A program made the position numbers and the translations under genes. Below are positions 23,546 through 35,726 of a DNA stretch of 64,000 nt, piece by piece (positions within the stretch are counted from its first letter, which is position 1; every line of letters starts with the position of its first letter). The stretch spans positions 406,368-470,367 of the forward strand of contig BDDD01000028.1 of the NCBI GenBank assembly GCA_001972305.1, written 5' to 3'. The notes under the pieces were generated by a model that saw nothing but the letters and a program-made list of their open reading frames with translations, was not told where the DNA came from and ran no database searches. The DNA comes from Cephalotus follicularis. Taxonomy: Eukaryota > Streptophyta > Magnoliopsida > Oxalidales > Cephalotaceae.

Positions 23546-24827
23546 TGTTGACGATTTAGTCTCAATCTTAGTTTTGATGATAACATATTTGCATCTAACA
23601 AGTTTACTTGATGTGCAAGAAAATACAAGTTCAATACCAAAGCAAAAATACCATCTGCAGAAGAAGACATCGACTTTCAAGGAATAACATCGACATCCGT
23701 ACAGAAAGACATCGACTCCTTTAAAGAAGACATCGACGTCTTTCATGCCAGAAGTTACAGGACAATTTCAAGCAAACACATCGATGCTTATCAGTAAAGA
23801 TATCGACGTCCGTACGAAAGAAGTCGATCCCTATCTAAATGACACCGATGTCTTTCATGCCAGAAGTTACAGGACAATTTGGAGTAATGACATCGATGCG
23901 TATCAGCAAAGACATCGATGTCCGTACGAAAGATATCGATGCCTTTCAATAGACATCGACGCCTTTCTAGAGCTACCTGCATTTCCCAGAAAATACATCG
24001 ACCCCCACAGAAGAAGTCGATGTGATGTTCAAAGATTCAAATCCTGGAGATTTCCCAGAAAAGACATCGACTCCTTTAAAAAGACATCGACGTCTTTTTA
24101 AATGAACAAGACCCGGGAAACATGGAACGGCTAGTACGAGCACTTTCAATGGCTATCAGCTATAAAGACATCGACGCCTTTTCTAATGAAGTCGACGTCT
24201 TTATGTCAGCAGAAGACAAATTCAAAGATTGCAACTACACATTATTAAATCAAAAGCTTCCATGATTTATGCAACGGCTACAAATCTTTTATGCCTATAA
24301 AAGGAAGATTAAAACCTCAGAAGAAGAACAAGAATTCAGAATTATTCACATCAATCACACAACATCAAAGAAATTTCATAGTCAAGCATACTTGTGTAAA
24401 AAGCTCAAAGTGCTCTATATTGCTCTACAAAGCTTCTAAGCTTTATTGTTTGAGATTTTTTGAGTGTTTCCTATTGAGAGTTGTATTATTCATACCTACC
24501 TATTTGAGAGGTTATCTTGTAAACACTTTTATCATTACTTGTAAAAGAGGAGAATCCTCTAAGGCTTTGAGGTCAAAGTCTTGTGATTGAGGTCAATCAT
24601 GAAGTTGTAAGGTGTAACGAATTGTTGCCTTAATCAATTCGAGATAGTGGAAACTCAAGGAGCTCCCTTGGGAAAAGTGGACGTAGGCAAGAGTTAGCCG
24701 AACCACTCTAAATTCGGAGAAGTTTTTCCTTCCTTGACTCTTTACATTTAAAGTTTTTAAATTTCCGATATTCACTTCAATATTCAATTCACCCCCCTCT
24801 TGTATATTGCAAGAGCGTTTTATTTCA
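23546..24827 (+). mobile_element. Copia-like (SIRE-type) solo LTR, 1,282 bp, TSD GCTTG
   Basis: The block starts TGTTGACGATTTAGTC and ends TTTTATTTCA, flanked by a perfect duplication GCTTG (23541-23545 and 24828-24832). Its opening phrase CTTAGTTTTGATGATAACATATTTG matches the LTR start of copia element E3 (37539 and 43564). A TATA-like CTATAAAAG lies at 24295-24303. ACATCGACGTCTTT-type repeats fill about 23665-24210. It has no internal region, hence a solo LTR. The long open frame at 23745-24101 is a by-product of the repeat. Confidence 0.87.
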
Positions 24828-25156
24828 GCTTGCTTTGCCTCCAGCCTTGTCAGGAGTGCACAAGGTGTTCCATGTTTGTCAGTTGAGGAGATATGTTTGA
24901 GATCCCTCACACATCATTGAGTACAGTCAGATTCAGTTAGAACCTGACTTGTCTTTTATCGAGACTCTTATACATATTGTTGACAGACAGATCGGAGTAT
25001 TGAGGAACAAGACCATTCCTTTGGTCAGTGTTCTATAGCAGTATCATGGTTTAGTGAAGTGCACCTGGGAGCGCAAGGACGATATGAGAGAGACATACCT
25101 CTTTCTATTTGACTGATTGATCTATTGACTGTTGAATCTACAGACCATATTCTTTT

Positions 25157-25169
25157 AAGGAGAGGAGAA
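25157..25169 (+). other. Polypurine tract of E0
   Basis: AAGGAGAGGAGAA lies immediately before the TGTAACGATCC start of the 3' LTR. Confidence 0.85.
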
Positions 25170-27474
25170 TGTAACGATCCGAATTCTCTTTTGTACTGTT
25201 CATGCATACAATGTACCATATTGTATTGTACTGAATCGTATTGAACTTTATCGTACGGTATTGAATTGAGGTATTCCTATACCTATTGTTATTGTATTGA
25301 TTATATGCATGTATAGTCTGGATTTTGGGCTGAGTTCGGAGAATTGGCCGAATTGACTATATAAGTCAACCTTTACTCTCATTTCTCATTCTTCTCCCTC
25401 TCTCTATCCTTCTCCTGCTCTCTCTCTACTGGCCAGCCTCCATCCTTCTCCATAGCAACTCCGGATTGTCTTCTCCATCAACAAAGATAGCAATTGCAAG
25501 TTGTGGCTTGCCGATTGAACAAGAAAGTAGCTGGTCCTTGAGTATTTCTAGCCATTAATCGATCGTTTGCTCAACTGTTGAAGCTACTATATTAGGTAAG
25601 ACTTCTCTACTTGTATTGTCTATTGCTTAACTGATTGAATGATTGAATTGAGTGATTGAATGATTGAACTGTATTGAATTGGAAAATAAGGGTTTTGAAA
25701 TGGAATCCTCAATCTAACTGATCTAGAAAGATTGAAACTGAAATTTGAAGGCTGTAACAAGTTTTACTAACCTTAAATGACTGATTTTAACCCTTAGTTT
25801 TAAAAGAATAGCTTTAAAATGGATTTTGACCTGAGATTGGCTACTTTTCTACTGAAAACTGGTTTTTCCCCAGCACAGACGTTCACACCTAACCCATTGG
25901 CGTCAACGCCTTGACGCCTTTAAACTATTTTGATTGACGTTAGCGTCAACGCGTATCTTTGGCGTTGACGGCTACGATCTGGGATTTCCTTTTTCCAGAA
26001 AAAACATCAATGTAAATCATATGAGCCATCTTAGTGCTGATGCCTTCTGTTTACGCGTCAACGCCTTGACCCCATGGCGTTAACGCCTAAACCTACTGGT
26101 TTTTAAAAACTTGATACGCGTCGACACCTTCGACCAAGGGCGTTGACGCTCATCAGCCTATTATTGAAAGTGAATGTTAAGCGTTGACGTATATCCATAG
26201 CGTCGACGCCTAATGTCCTGTTTTGGAAAATTGATGTTTTAAACCTAGTTTTCAACCTCTTTTCACATGGCCACTTGACCAGAGCCTCACTTGAGGTGTT
26301 CAAGTTTTTGAAAACAGTTTTAATGATTGTATTGACATAGTGATTGATTGATTGATTGCTTGAGTCATAAGTGTCGTGAGTCTAAATTTGGAACGTTGGA
26401 CGCACATTCTCATTTCTGCATTAGACATAACCACTTATTAACATTGTATTGACAGTGTACTGACAGATTGATTGTATTGTATGGATCCTATAGAGTGACC
26501 TTATGATTTGTGCCGGCATATTAGGTAGTTGACTCTGTCCACCTATTTCGTCGATCGTTTCATTTATTGTATTGTCTTGCTGATAAGCATTATTGATTGA
26601 TTGACGATTGATGCTCCCTTGAGGGCCGTAGCTCCCTAGCGGTATAGTAGCTCCCTCAGTTATAGCTAATCGAGATTGTATTGACCCAGCCATAGGCTAC
26701 AAGATCTACGAGTCCTGGACCTGATCAGTCTGAGACAAGTTGATAGATCTCCCACCCTTTTTGAATGACTACCTTCCTTGGGATTGATCATTGCTTTTGA
26801 TTGACATTGTGTTGACCCGAGGTCGCATGCTCGATAGGATATGATTGATTGATTGGGTGTTTTATACACCACCACCGAGTGTCTGTCATGGATTGATTGT
26901 TATAGATCCTATCCATATTCTCTGTTGTGGGCCAGTGTCATATGGATAGTCAGATCGCCAATTGTATGCATACATTGACATATCATGCATTGATATTGTA
27001 CACCACACATTGATATTGCATAGATTGTCACCGATATTGCACATTGTACATGCATACATGCTGCATGGGATTTCTGCTTAGCCTTGTGGCTAACCCCATT
27101 CTTCGGGGTGGGGCTGTGTTGTACATTTTGTGTGCGGCATAGGTAGGGCGGTAGGTAGCAACGAACAGAAGGATTGAAGATTCGGTGCGACTGCATGACC
27201 GTTTTTATGTGACAGAGCTTGTATTATAGATTGTACCAATGAGACTGATGATGAGTATTGTATTGAAAATGTATTGTAATGAAATAACTGGCATAGTATT
27301 GTAACAGAATTTGTATTGTATGGTATCGCATGGATGGATTATTGCATTGTATCTTCCGCATATTGTAAAGTTTTATGTTTTTCCGCATTTTTATATTACT
27401 AGTCTCGACCATTGTATTGTATATTGGATTGAGATTAAGGCCACGTGTCCGTCCTCCCGGCGTGAGGTGTTACA
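25170..27474 (+). repeat. 3' LTR of E0 (2,305 bp)
   Basis: It is collinear with the 5' LTR throughout, starts TGTAACGATCC and ends GAGGTGTTACA. The probable TATA box CTATATAAG is at 25357-25365. GCGTCAACGCCTT-like repeats lie at about 25880-26215. Scattered substitutions and small indels relative to the 5' LTR imply substantial age. Confidence 0.92.
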
Positions 27475-27764
27475 GAAGCTAGCTGACCTGACAAGTTTGC
27501 ACATTAGCTAGAAGAGCAGTATTACTGGGAATTGGAGTCTAGTTAGTTTCTTTGGGTTGTAGCTCTTTAGTTGTGCTTGTAAGATCAGAAAGACTGTTTT
27601 CATTGCTGGCCTCACGTTTCGCTCTCCAGAGCAGTACTACATGCCTGATTTTTGGGATATCTTAAGAGTATGATAATTTAATGGGTATCAACATGTAGTT
27701 TATTATGTTGTTTTTATCTCATATGTTTGAATTTGCATACAAGAGTTCATGTTTGTATAGGTCG

Positions 27765-28400
27765 ATGGCGGGCAAGAGAGTTCGCGGTATACACATACAT
27801 GAAGAGCCTAATCAGCAGATATCTCTCTCCCATGCTAGATCACATGAGAGGATATCAATGGCAGGTATACACGGCATTTCTAAATATCTACTTTATTGTT
27901 TTCATACATAAAGACTAGAAATTGATATGATGCAATTTACAAACATGTCCTCATTAATTTCATAGGAGAATCTTCTGCATCTGATTCCAATACTTCTGCA
28001 AATAAGTTAGAGGGCCTGCAAAACCTCTAAAGCAGTGGGGCCCAGATAAAAGATTGATCTTATAGTGGAATGAATTTCACCAACCTATTGGACCAAACGC
28101 TAAATTATTAGCAGGATAATTTGGGAGCTTTGCTCGGGATGGTGATTTGTTACCGTTGACAATCACTTCATGGAGTGGGATGGATCAATCTGTGTTAGAT
28201 AGCATTTGGGAAGAATTTTTAGTAAAAATTACTTCAATTATGATATTAAGCTCTCGATATTTTTTATATTTGATCTTCTCAACTGTGATGTCTGATGTCT
28301 AATTTTGGATTATTTAAAGCAAAACCAATGCACCCCCGGAATACATAACAATTTGCATGAAGTCGCTCAATGAAAAATGGAGAGTCTGGAAACATAGAGT
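27765..28400 (+). pseudogene. Transposase_24 (TNP1-like) gene of CACTA-A, 5' exons
   Basis: A start at ATG 27765 gives a basic exon to 27864 followed by a GT donor. The next exon opens after an AG at 27965. Around 28065-28215 the frame WNEFHQPIGPNAKLLAG, then (after a stop) FGSFARDGDLLPLTI..W and SIWEEFL, matches the N-terminal pattern of plant Transposase_24 proteins, which accompany En/Spm transposases. A third exon near 28345-28400 (CMKSLNEKWRVWKHR) matches the segment that follows in the family. Gypsy E2 is inserted at that point and the gene resumes at 44878. At least two in-frame stops and a shift make it a pseudogene. Confidence 0.65.
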
Positions 28401-29498
28401 TGTAACACCCCACGCCCGTAGAACGGACATGTGGCATTACTCTCAATCAAATATACAATATAATGGTCGGGACTAGCAATATAAAAATGCGGAAAACTTA
28501 AAACTTGTCAATACATGTCATATGCAGAAGATACAGTACAAAGTCATTATAATACAACATTTATTCAGTTACAATACTATGTCAGTCATCTCATTCTGAT
28601 ACATTTCCATACAATACTGGTCTTCAGTCTCATCAGTACAACTGTAAGACGGCTCTGTCACATCCAAACGATCATGCGGTCGCACCGAAACTTCAATCCT
28701 TCTGTCCACTAGTACCTGCTGCCCTACCTATGCCGCACATAAAAGTACAACACAGCCCCACCCCAAGGGATGGGGTTAGCCACAAGGCTTAGCAGAAATC
28801 CCATGCAGCATGTATGCAAGTACAACGTGCAATATCGGTGACAGTTTATGCAATATAAATGTGCAGTGTACAATATCAATGCATTATGTGGAAAATGCAT
28901 GAATAAAATTGGTGATCTACTATCCGTATGTCACTGACCCATAACAAAGCATATGGATAGGATCTATAACAATCAATCAATGGTAGACACTAAGTGGTGG
29001 TGCATCAAACACCTAATCAATCAATCATATCCTATAGAGCATTCGACCTCGGTCAGTACAGTGTCAATCAGTAGCAATGATCAATCCCACGGAAGGTAGT
29101 CCTTCGAAAAGGGTGGGAAATCTACCCATTTGTCTCAAATTGATCAGGTTTGGGACTCGAAGATCTTCCAGACTACCGCTTGGTCAATACAGTATCGATG
29201 AGCTACAACCATGGGGGAGCTACTATACCGTTAGGAGCTACGACCCTCTGGGAGCATCAATCGTCAATCAGTAACAATGATGCTCGTCAGCAGATCAGTA
29301 CAATAAATGATGCGATCGACGAAATAGGTGGACAAAGTAGACAACCTAACACGTCGATGCAGGTCATAAGGTCACTTTATAGGATCCATACAATACAATG
29401 AATCAATCTATCAGTACAATGCCGATAAGTAGTGATGTCTAATGGAGAAATGGGAATGAGTGTCCAACGTTCCGAAATTCGACTCACAACACTTATGG

Positions 29499-29534
<36 letters not shown>

Positions 29535-30867
29535 GACAGTAGCCAATAGATGGTGATAATCGAATCAACGAGATACAAAGGAATGTCTATCTAGTTGATG
29601 AAAGTCATTGGATCGTCGCCTATGGCTCACTTCGTCACTCTATCAATTTATCAATAAAATCTTTGAAAACCGTAGAATACTGTGTTTCAAACGCTTGAAT
29701 ACCTCAAGTGAGGTTTCGGTCAAGCGGCAATGTGAAAAGGAGTTGAAAACCAGCTTTAAAACAGTTAAAATTCTTTTCTGCACTGTAGGCATCGATGTCT
29801 TTGGCAAAAGACATCAATGCGTTTCAGGCTATTCTTTAAAACTGTAGAAGGACATCGATGTCTTTGAAAGACATCGATGTCTTCCTCTATTTGAATAAAG
29901 ATCTGGCTTAAAGACGTCGATGTCTTTGGGAAAAGGCATCAACGCGTTTCATTAAAAACAACCTGTAAATGCGCATCGATGTTCGGCATCGATGTCTTCT
30001 TCAAAAAGGAGAAATCCTGGGCAAAGACGTCGATGCCTTTGAAAGACATCGATGTCTTTGCTGCAGAAAATAAGGATGCGGCATTTCAACCAAAAGACAT
30101 CGATCCATGGGCTAGGGATCGATGTCTTTGTTGGGCAGGGTCGATTTTATGTAGAAAAATAGCCAAATCTCAGGTCAAAAACCCATTAAAACCCATTCTT
30201 TGAAAACCAAGTGTTAAAAACAATCATTCACGTTTAGTAAAACAAGTTACAGCCTTCAATTTAAAATGTCTATCATTCTCTGTATCAATTAGGTCAAGGA
30301 TTTAATAAAAACTCTAAAACCTACAATTCACTCAATACATTCATTCAATCATGCAATTCAATCAATCAATCAATACAAGTTGTAGGTAATTCAAGTAAGA
30401 AGTCCTACCTATTATAGCAGTTTTAACGGTTGAACAAACAATCGATCAAAACTGGAGATTCCCAAGAGCCCACTCTCTTTTCTTGCTTAATTGGTATGCT
30501 ACTACTTGCAAAGCTATCTTTGTTGATGGAGGAAGCCAAATCCCGGAGCTGCTATGGAGGCTACTCAACTAGGGAGAGAGGAGAAGTGTAGAGATAGAGG
30601 AAGATGGAGTGAAATGAGAGAAAAGGGGGTGAAGAATTGACTTATATAGTCAATTCACCATCTCTCCGATTTTTAGTCCAAAATCCCAACTATACATGCA
30701 TACGTTCCATACCATAACCAATAGGTACATATTTATTTCATGCGAGAACAAAGCAATACGGTCCAGTACAAGTCAATACAGTAAAATTCGGTTAAATACA
30801 ATTCAGTACGATACGATACAGTGCAAGGTATGCATGAACAGTACAAAAAAGAATTTGGGGCGTTACA
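28401..30867 (-). repeat. 3' LTR of E2 (2,467 bp)
   Basis: On the minus strand it starts TGTAACGCCCC at 30867 and ends GGGGTGTTACA at 28401. About a dozen ACATCGATGTCTTTG-type repeats lie at 29785-30140, several as the perfect palindrome AAAGACATCGATGTCTTT. A CAAT tetranucleotide run lies at 29503-29532. The intact counterpart of the E3 insertion site is visible near 30209-30224. Confidence 0.92.
29503..29532. repeat. (CAAT)n microsatellite
   Basis: About seven tandem CAAT units in the E2 3' LTR; the 5' LTR has a shorter, interrupted version near 36823-36850. Confidence 0.9.
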
Positions 30868-30879
30868 TTCTCCCCTCCA
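30868..30879 (-). other. Polypurine tract of E2
   Basis: On the minus strand GGAGGGGAGAA directly precedes the 3' LTR start. Confidence 0.85.
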
Positions 30880-30908
30880 TAAAAAATTATGGTCCCCAGA
30901 TTCAACAG

Positions 30909-31961
30909 TCAGTCAATCGATCCATCGAACAGGAAGGGATATCTCTCTCTCAACTCATCTTCGCGCTCCCAATTGCGCTTCGCTGAGCCGTGGAGCTGCC
31001 ATAGAACACTAACCAAAGGGATGGTCTTATTCTTCAAAATTCTGATCTGTCTGTCAACAATCAATATAGGATTCTCAGAAAAAGACACGTCAGGTTCCAG
31101 CTGAATCTGACCAAACTCGATGATGTGTGAGGGATCTCGAACATATCTCCTCAACTGAGAAACATGGAACATATCATGAACTTCCGACAATGCTGGAGGC
31201 AAGGCAAGTCTACAAGCTAGTCGGCCAACCTGATGAAATATCTTGAACGGTCCGATAAAACGAGGAGAAAGCTTCCCTTTCTTCCTGAATCTCATGACTC
31301 CTTTAGTAGGCGACACCTTGAGGAAAACATGGTCACCAACACTAAACTCCAAGCTTCTATGATGACTATCCGCATAGTTTTTCTGTCTACTCTGTGCTAC
31401 TATCAGTCGGTCTTTAATCAATTTCACTTTCTCTGAGGTAAACTGTACTATTTCTTACCCCAAAATGCTTCTTTCGCCAACCTGGTCCCAACAAACTGGT
31501 GATCGACACTTCCTTCAATAAAGGTCCTCGTAAGGAGCCATCTGTATGCTCTCGTGATAACTATTGTTATACGAGAACTCAATCAAATGCAAGTAGTTGT
31601 CCCAATTACCTCCAAAGTCGAGAACGCATGCTCGAAGCATGTCCTCCAAAGTCTGGATGGTCCTTTTGGACAAACCGTCTGTTTGGGGATGAAAAGCGGT
31701 GCTGAAGCTCAATTCTGTACCCATAGCTACCTGTAACTTCCTCCAAAATCCGGAAGTAAAGCGAGAGTCTCGATCTGAAACAATTCTAACAGGGGCTCCG
31801 TGTGCTTTAACAATCTCCTTTATAAACAACTTGGACAACTTTTCTCTGGAATAAGTCATCTGTATCAGTAGAAAATGGGCCGACTTCGTAATTGGATCAA
31901 CCATAACCCATATAGCATCATGTCTGTCACGTGTCTGAGGTAAACCGGGCACGAAATCCAT
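30909..31961 (-). pseudogene. E2 integrase core, C-terminal domain and chromodomain-like tail
   Basis: The 31961-31515 frame begins [15 protein letters not shown] and has the core blocks [28 protein letters not shown] and [20 protein letters not shown]. The last has Lys where the catalytic Glu of the D,D-35-E triad belongs (relatives, including E0, read LSERT). After a break, 31427-30909 gives the basic C-terminal domain (SRQKNYADSHHR, GKLSPRFIGPFKI, VHDMFHVSQL) and a chromodomain-like tail ending WEREDELRERYPFLF. The lost Glu alone would abolish integration, and a frameshift near 31430-31515 adds to that. Confidence 0.9.
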
Positions 31962-31973
31962 GGTGATGTGCTC

Positions 31974-33740
31974 TTATTTCCACTTTGGGATGAGTAGGGG
32001 ATGAAGTAAACCTGTCGGCCTCTGGTGCTCTGCCTTAACTTGCTGACAAGTAAGGCATCTCGATACGAACTCTGCGATCTCTCTCTTCATGTCAATCCAC
32101 CAATAGTTAAGTTTCAGGTCATGATACATCTTCGTACTCCCCGGTTGGATAGAGAGACGAGATTCATGATCTTGTGAAAGAAGCTCCTCCTTCAATTCGC
32201 TATTGGCTAGAATGCAAATCCTGTTTCTGTACTTCAATAACCCATCTGTAGATAGAGAGAAATCGGGTTTCATCCCCCCATCAAAAGCAATAGCCACTTT
32301 CTACAGTTCCATGTCCACAATCTAAGCATCTTTGATCTGGTCAAGCAACACCGGTTGCACCTGTATATGGAAAAGAGTCATACAAGACAGCCTGCGACTC
32401 AAGGCTTCCGCAACAACATTTGCATTCCCGGGATGATATTCAATGTCATAATCATAGTCATTAAGAAGTTCAAACCACCTTCTCTGCCTCATGTTCAAAT
32501 TTTTCTGTGAAAAGAGGTATCTCAAACCCTTATGATCCGTAAAAACTGTAAACTTGGTCCTATAAAGGTAGTGGCGCCATTTTCCAAGAGCAAAGACAAT
32601 GGCTGCCAACTCCAAGTCGTGCACTGGGTAGTTTTCTTCATGTGGTTTGATATTTCTCGATGCATATGCTATTACTTTTCCATATTGCATAAGGACGCAA
32701 CCAAGACCTTTCCCGAAAGCATCGGTATACACAACGAAGTCTTCGTTCCCATTTGGCAAAGCTAGGATAGGAGTGGAAACCAATCTATATTTCAACTCTT
32801 GAAAACTTCTTTCACAGTCACTATCCCACACAAAAGCAGCATTCTTCTGTGTCAATCTAGTCAGAGGAGCAGCAATACGAGAGAATCCCTCAACAAACCG
32901 GCGATAATACCCTGCCAAACCCAAGAAACTACGGACTTCAGAAGCATTCGTCGGTTGTTTCCAATATTTCACGACCTCAACCTTCAATGGATCCACTGAT
33001 AAACCATCAGCCGAAACAATATGCCCTAGAAAAGCAACCTCAGATAGCCAAAATTTGCACTTATCGAATTTGGCATACAATCGATGATCTCTCAATGTCA
33101 GCAATACAATGTAGAGGTGCCGTGCATGCTCCTCCTCGGTCCTGGAATAGACTAAGAGGTCATCGATAAAAACCATAACAAACTGATCCAAATACTATCT
33201 GAATACTCGGTTCATGAGGTCCATGAAAGATGCAGGAGGTTACACCAAAATGCATAACTAGAAACTCATAGTGGGCATATCACGACCTGAAAGCAGTCTT
33301 CGGTATATCCTCCTGTCTGACTTTCAATTGGTGGTAGCCCGATCTCAAGTCGAGATTAGAAAACACTGTCGCTCCTTTGAGCTGGTCGAACAACTCGTCA
33401 ATATGCGGTAGAGGGTATTTATTTTTCACTGTAACTTTATTGAGCTGTCTATAGTCAATACACATTCGGAGCGATCCATCTTCCTTCTTGACAAAGAGAA
33501 TAGGTCTTCCCCATGGTGAAACACTAGGTCTTATAAAACCTTTGTCCAGAAGATCATGTATCTGTATCTTCAACTCCTTCAATTCTATTGGTGTCATTCA
33601 GTACGGTGATCGAGAAATCGGTGCAGTACCTGGTATCAAATCAATCACAAATTCTATCTCTCTGTCCAGAGGTAAAGAAGTCAAGTCTCGAGGAAAACAT
33701 CTCTGAACTCGCAAACCACAGGCACATCTTCCAGTTTCGG
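31974..33740 (-). pseudogene. E2 reverse transcriptase, RNase H and integrase zinc domain
   Basis: RT begins near 33740. The 33597-33280 frame has [35 protein letters not shown] and [16 protein letters not shown]. After a frameshift, the 33191-32322 frame has the intact metal-binding box FIDDLLVYS, then the RT connection, RNase H blocks [30 protein letters not shown] and TDHKGLRYL, and the linker [16 protein letters not shown]. The 32297-31974 frame is the integrase zinc domain, where [13 protein letters not shown] has Gln for a zinc-binding His (E0 has SIHPGSTK). This 289-residue frame is the longest undamaged gypsy pol stretch in the window. Confidence 0.92.
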
Positions 33741-33791
33741 TCGCCATCTATCTGTGTCGAGCACATGTGCCAGAAACCCCTGGCATCCCTG

Positions 33792-34289
33792 TCATAACAA
33801 TCTGTCCGCATGCAAAGCCGAAATCATCAGAACAAACGATGGCTCTAAGGTACCAAAGAATCGAATAGGTAGTCTCCCCGGAGGACTAAAAACCACTACT
33901 TTCCGATTATAATCCACCTGAGCAAAGCTAGCAGACAACCAATCCATGCATAGAATCACATCTAGGCTATCCATAGGAAGAACAATAAGATCGGCTAACA
34001 AGTAACGATAATCAATCTCAATAACACAATCTCTACACACTCGATCGGTGGTCACCGACTCACCAAGAGGTATGGATACCTCCATCACAAAAGGAAGGTA
34101 CTCAGATCTCAACCCAACATGGGAGATAAAATGCAATTCAATGTATGAGTGTGATGAACCCGGGTAAATAAGAACCCGTACTGGAAATTGAAAGAGTCGA
34201 ATAGTACGTCCAATCACAGCATCGGACCCTACAGCGGCACTCGGCTCCATAGCAAAAACTCTGGCCAGAACTGTCAGAACAGAACCCAT
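33792..34289 (-). pseudogene. E2 aspartic protease (RVP_2 type)
   Basis: The open frame of 165 residues has the RVP_2 layout, but the active-site motif reads VLIYPGSSHSYI, so the catalytic Asp is Tyr and the next residue Pro. LDVILCMDWL and VFSPPGRLP form the second half. Without the Asp it cannot cleave the polyprotein. The frame continues in the direction of RT after a stop near 33790. Confidence 0.88.
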
Positions 34290-34379
34290 AGGTTGCTTCC
34301 CCCTGGACTGCGAAGTCCCACATGAGGAAGACGGTGTACTGGTGGTCGGTCCCTGTGGAGGTTGTAACCGCTATGTCTG

Positions 34380-35543
34380 ATCCACTCCTCTAGGATGAAA
34401 ACTCCGAGGAAAATCTCTAGAAATATGGTCAGAACCACCACAAGCCAAGCAATGGCCCAAAAACCATCTACAATTCTCAAAAGTGTGGTTAGTCTTCTGA
34501 CAATGCATGCAAGGAACTGGGGCACTCTGGTTACCGGCATCTGCAAACCTGGAGGGTACACTCGGACTAGATCCTTAAGACCGACCTCCACGGTGTGCAC
34601 TCCTAGACCTGCCTCTCCTCCGAGAAGAATGGGACTGATTCCCACTGCCTTGACTGCTACTCTGAGGACCAGGAGAGGGGCTACTATCAGTCTTCTGTGA
34701 TTTAGCACTACCACTGTCACTGCCACTCTGCCAAGCAGAAGGAGTAGGTTGAGTTCGGGCTTTCCCTCTCATCTGTCTAGCCTCCACTGTAATATCCTCA
34801 AACTGCATGGCTCGGGAAGAAATATCTGATATGAAGGTCAAACCCAAGGGAGTCAACTGTCTCCTCAAGTCCAATCTCAGTCCCCTAAGGAACTTCTTCG
34901 CTCTACGCTCTTGACCTTCAACTAAGTATGGGGAAGATCGGGCTAACTGCATGAATCTCATCTCATACTCAAACACCGTCATGTTTCCCTGTACCAAGTT
35001 GACAAATTCAACCACTCTTCTGTATATCTCTACCTGAGGGTAGTACCTTGAATTAATCTCTCTTTTGAAAGCATCCCAAGAGCGGACTATACAATTCCTT
35101 GTCCAATCTGTATTTACCATAGCCCACCAGTGTTCGGCTTCACCTTGGAGCATATATACTGCCAATACCAATTTTTGTTCATCCTCACATCCCATTGCCT
35201 CAAAGATCTTTTCTAAATGAGCTAGCCAAGACTCAACAAGGGTAGGATCAGGGAGTCCTACAAATGCTAGAGGCTGCAACTTTAAAAAGCGGCCTAACAT
35301 ATCTTCCCTTCTTGGCCTACGCTCTGGTCGAGCCTGTTGGCGTCCCATCAGAGTATGCATCTGTGCCATAGTGGCGCACATCTGCCTCCAAGCCTCAGGG
35401 TCAGCCACGGCGGGAGGAGCATTAAGGTCATACTCTGGAAAGACATTACCATGAGTCGGTTCATCATCAACAGGAATAGGGGCAGGACCAAGGGCAAGGG
35501 CATTCCTTCCACCACGTCGGCCAGGCCTTCCTCTATTATCCAT
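34380..35543 (-). pseudogene. E2 Gag (capsid and nucleocapsid)
   Basis: The start ATG at 35543 is in the usual place, about 170 bases after the primer site. The 322-residue frame to 34575 has a Gly/Arg-rich N-terminus, a capsid region at residues about 85-230 (FVGLPDPTLVESWLAHLEKIF, LQGEAEHWW, LRLDLRRQLTPLG) and an Arg/Ser-rich tail. Past the stop at 34575, in the same direction, two CCHC-like knuckles follow: CMHCQKTNHTFENC is intact, and CLACGGSDHISRDF has Phe for the last Cys. It is the best preserved gypsy Gag here. Confidence 0.92.
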
Positions 35544-35715
35544 TGCTATAAGAATACAACAATGGGATGATTAGATACAATCACTTTCAATTCCATTATC
35601 AATCCCCTTTCCAAACAAACAAAAGCAAGAATAGGCAAGAACATATATCATGCAAATCCATTCAGTCAATCTCAACCAACACATTCATATACTTTACAAG
35701 CAGCCCAACCAATGT

Positions 35716-35726
35716 CTCTGATACCA
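35716..35726 (-). other. Primer-binding site of E2
   Basis: The minus strand reads TGGTATCAGAG three bases inside the 5' LTR, complementary to initiator Met tRNA. Confidence 0.9.

Larger units (their letters stand above)
19061..25116 (+). pseudogene. E0 integrase and chromodomain-like tail, split by two insertions
   Basis: The zinc-binding N-terminal domain ([23 protein letters not shown]) lies at 19200-19420. The core follows with MDFVSGLPLTRDRHD and VVVDRLTKSAHFLP, then DSRFTSGF, which is cut at 19694 by E1. It resumes at 23003 with the [12 protein letters not shown] block, so the catalytic Glu is kept. The basic C-terminal domain continues to 23545, where the solo LTR cuts it, and resumes at 24828 through a HKVFHV-like block to a TGA at 25114-25116. 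There are several in-frame stops (19414, 19667, 23157 regions) and frameshifts around 23340-23400. Confidence 0.88.
13405..27474 (+). mobile_element. Gypsy element E0 (Del/Tekay-like), full length but defective, TSD GAAGC
   Basis: Both LTRs are present (13405-15720 and 25170-27474) and the element is flanked by a perfect duplication GAAGC (13400-13404 and 27475-27479). Order is LTR, Met-type primer site, gag, protease, RT, RNase H, integrase, polypurine tract, LTR. Two later insertions lie within integrase: E1 (19695-23002) and a solo LTR (23546-24827). Subtracting them gives about 9.47 kb, near the 9.8 kb of its relative E2. The polyprotein has many stops and indels. Confidence 0.93.

Noticed and set aside
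23745..24101. 118-codon open frame with repeated KDID-like words
   Set aside because: It lies wholly within the TCGA repeat array of a solo LTR; the periodic protein is a by-product of the DNA repeat.
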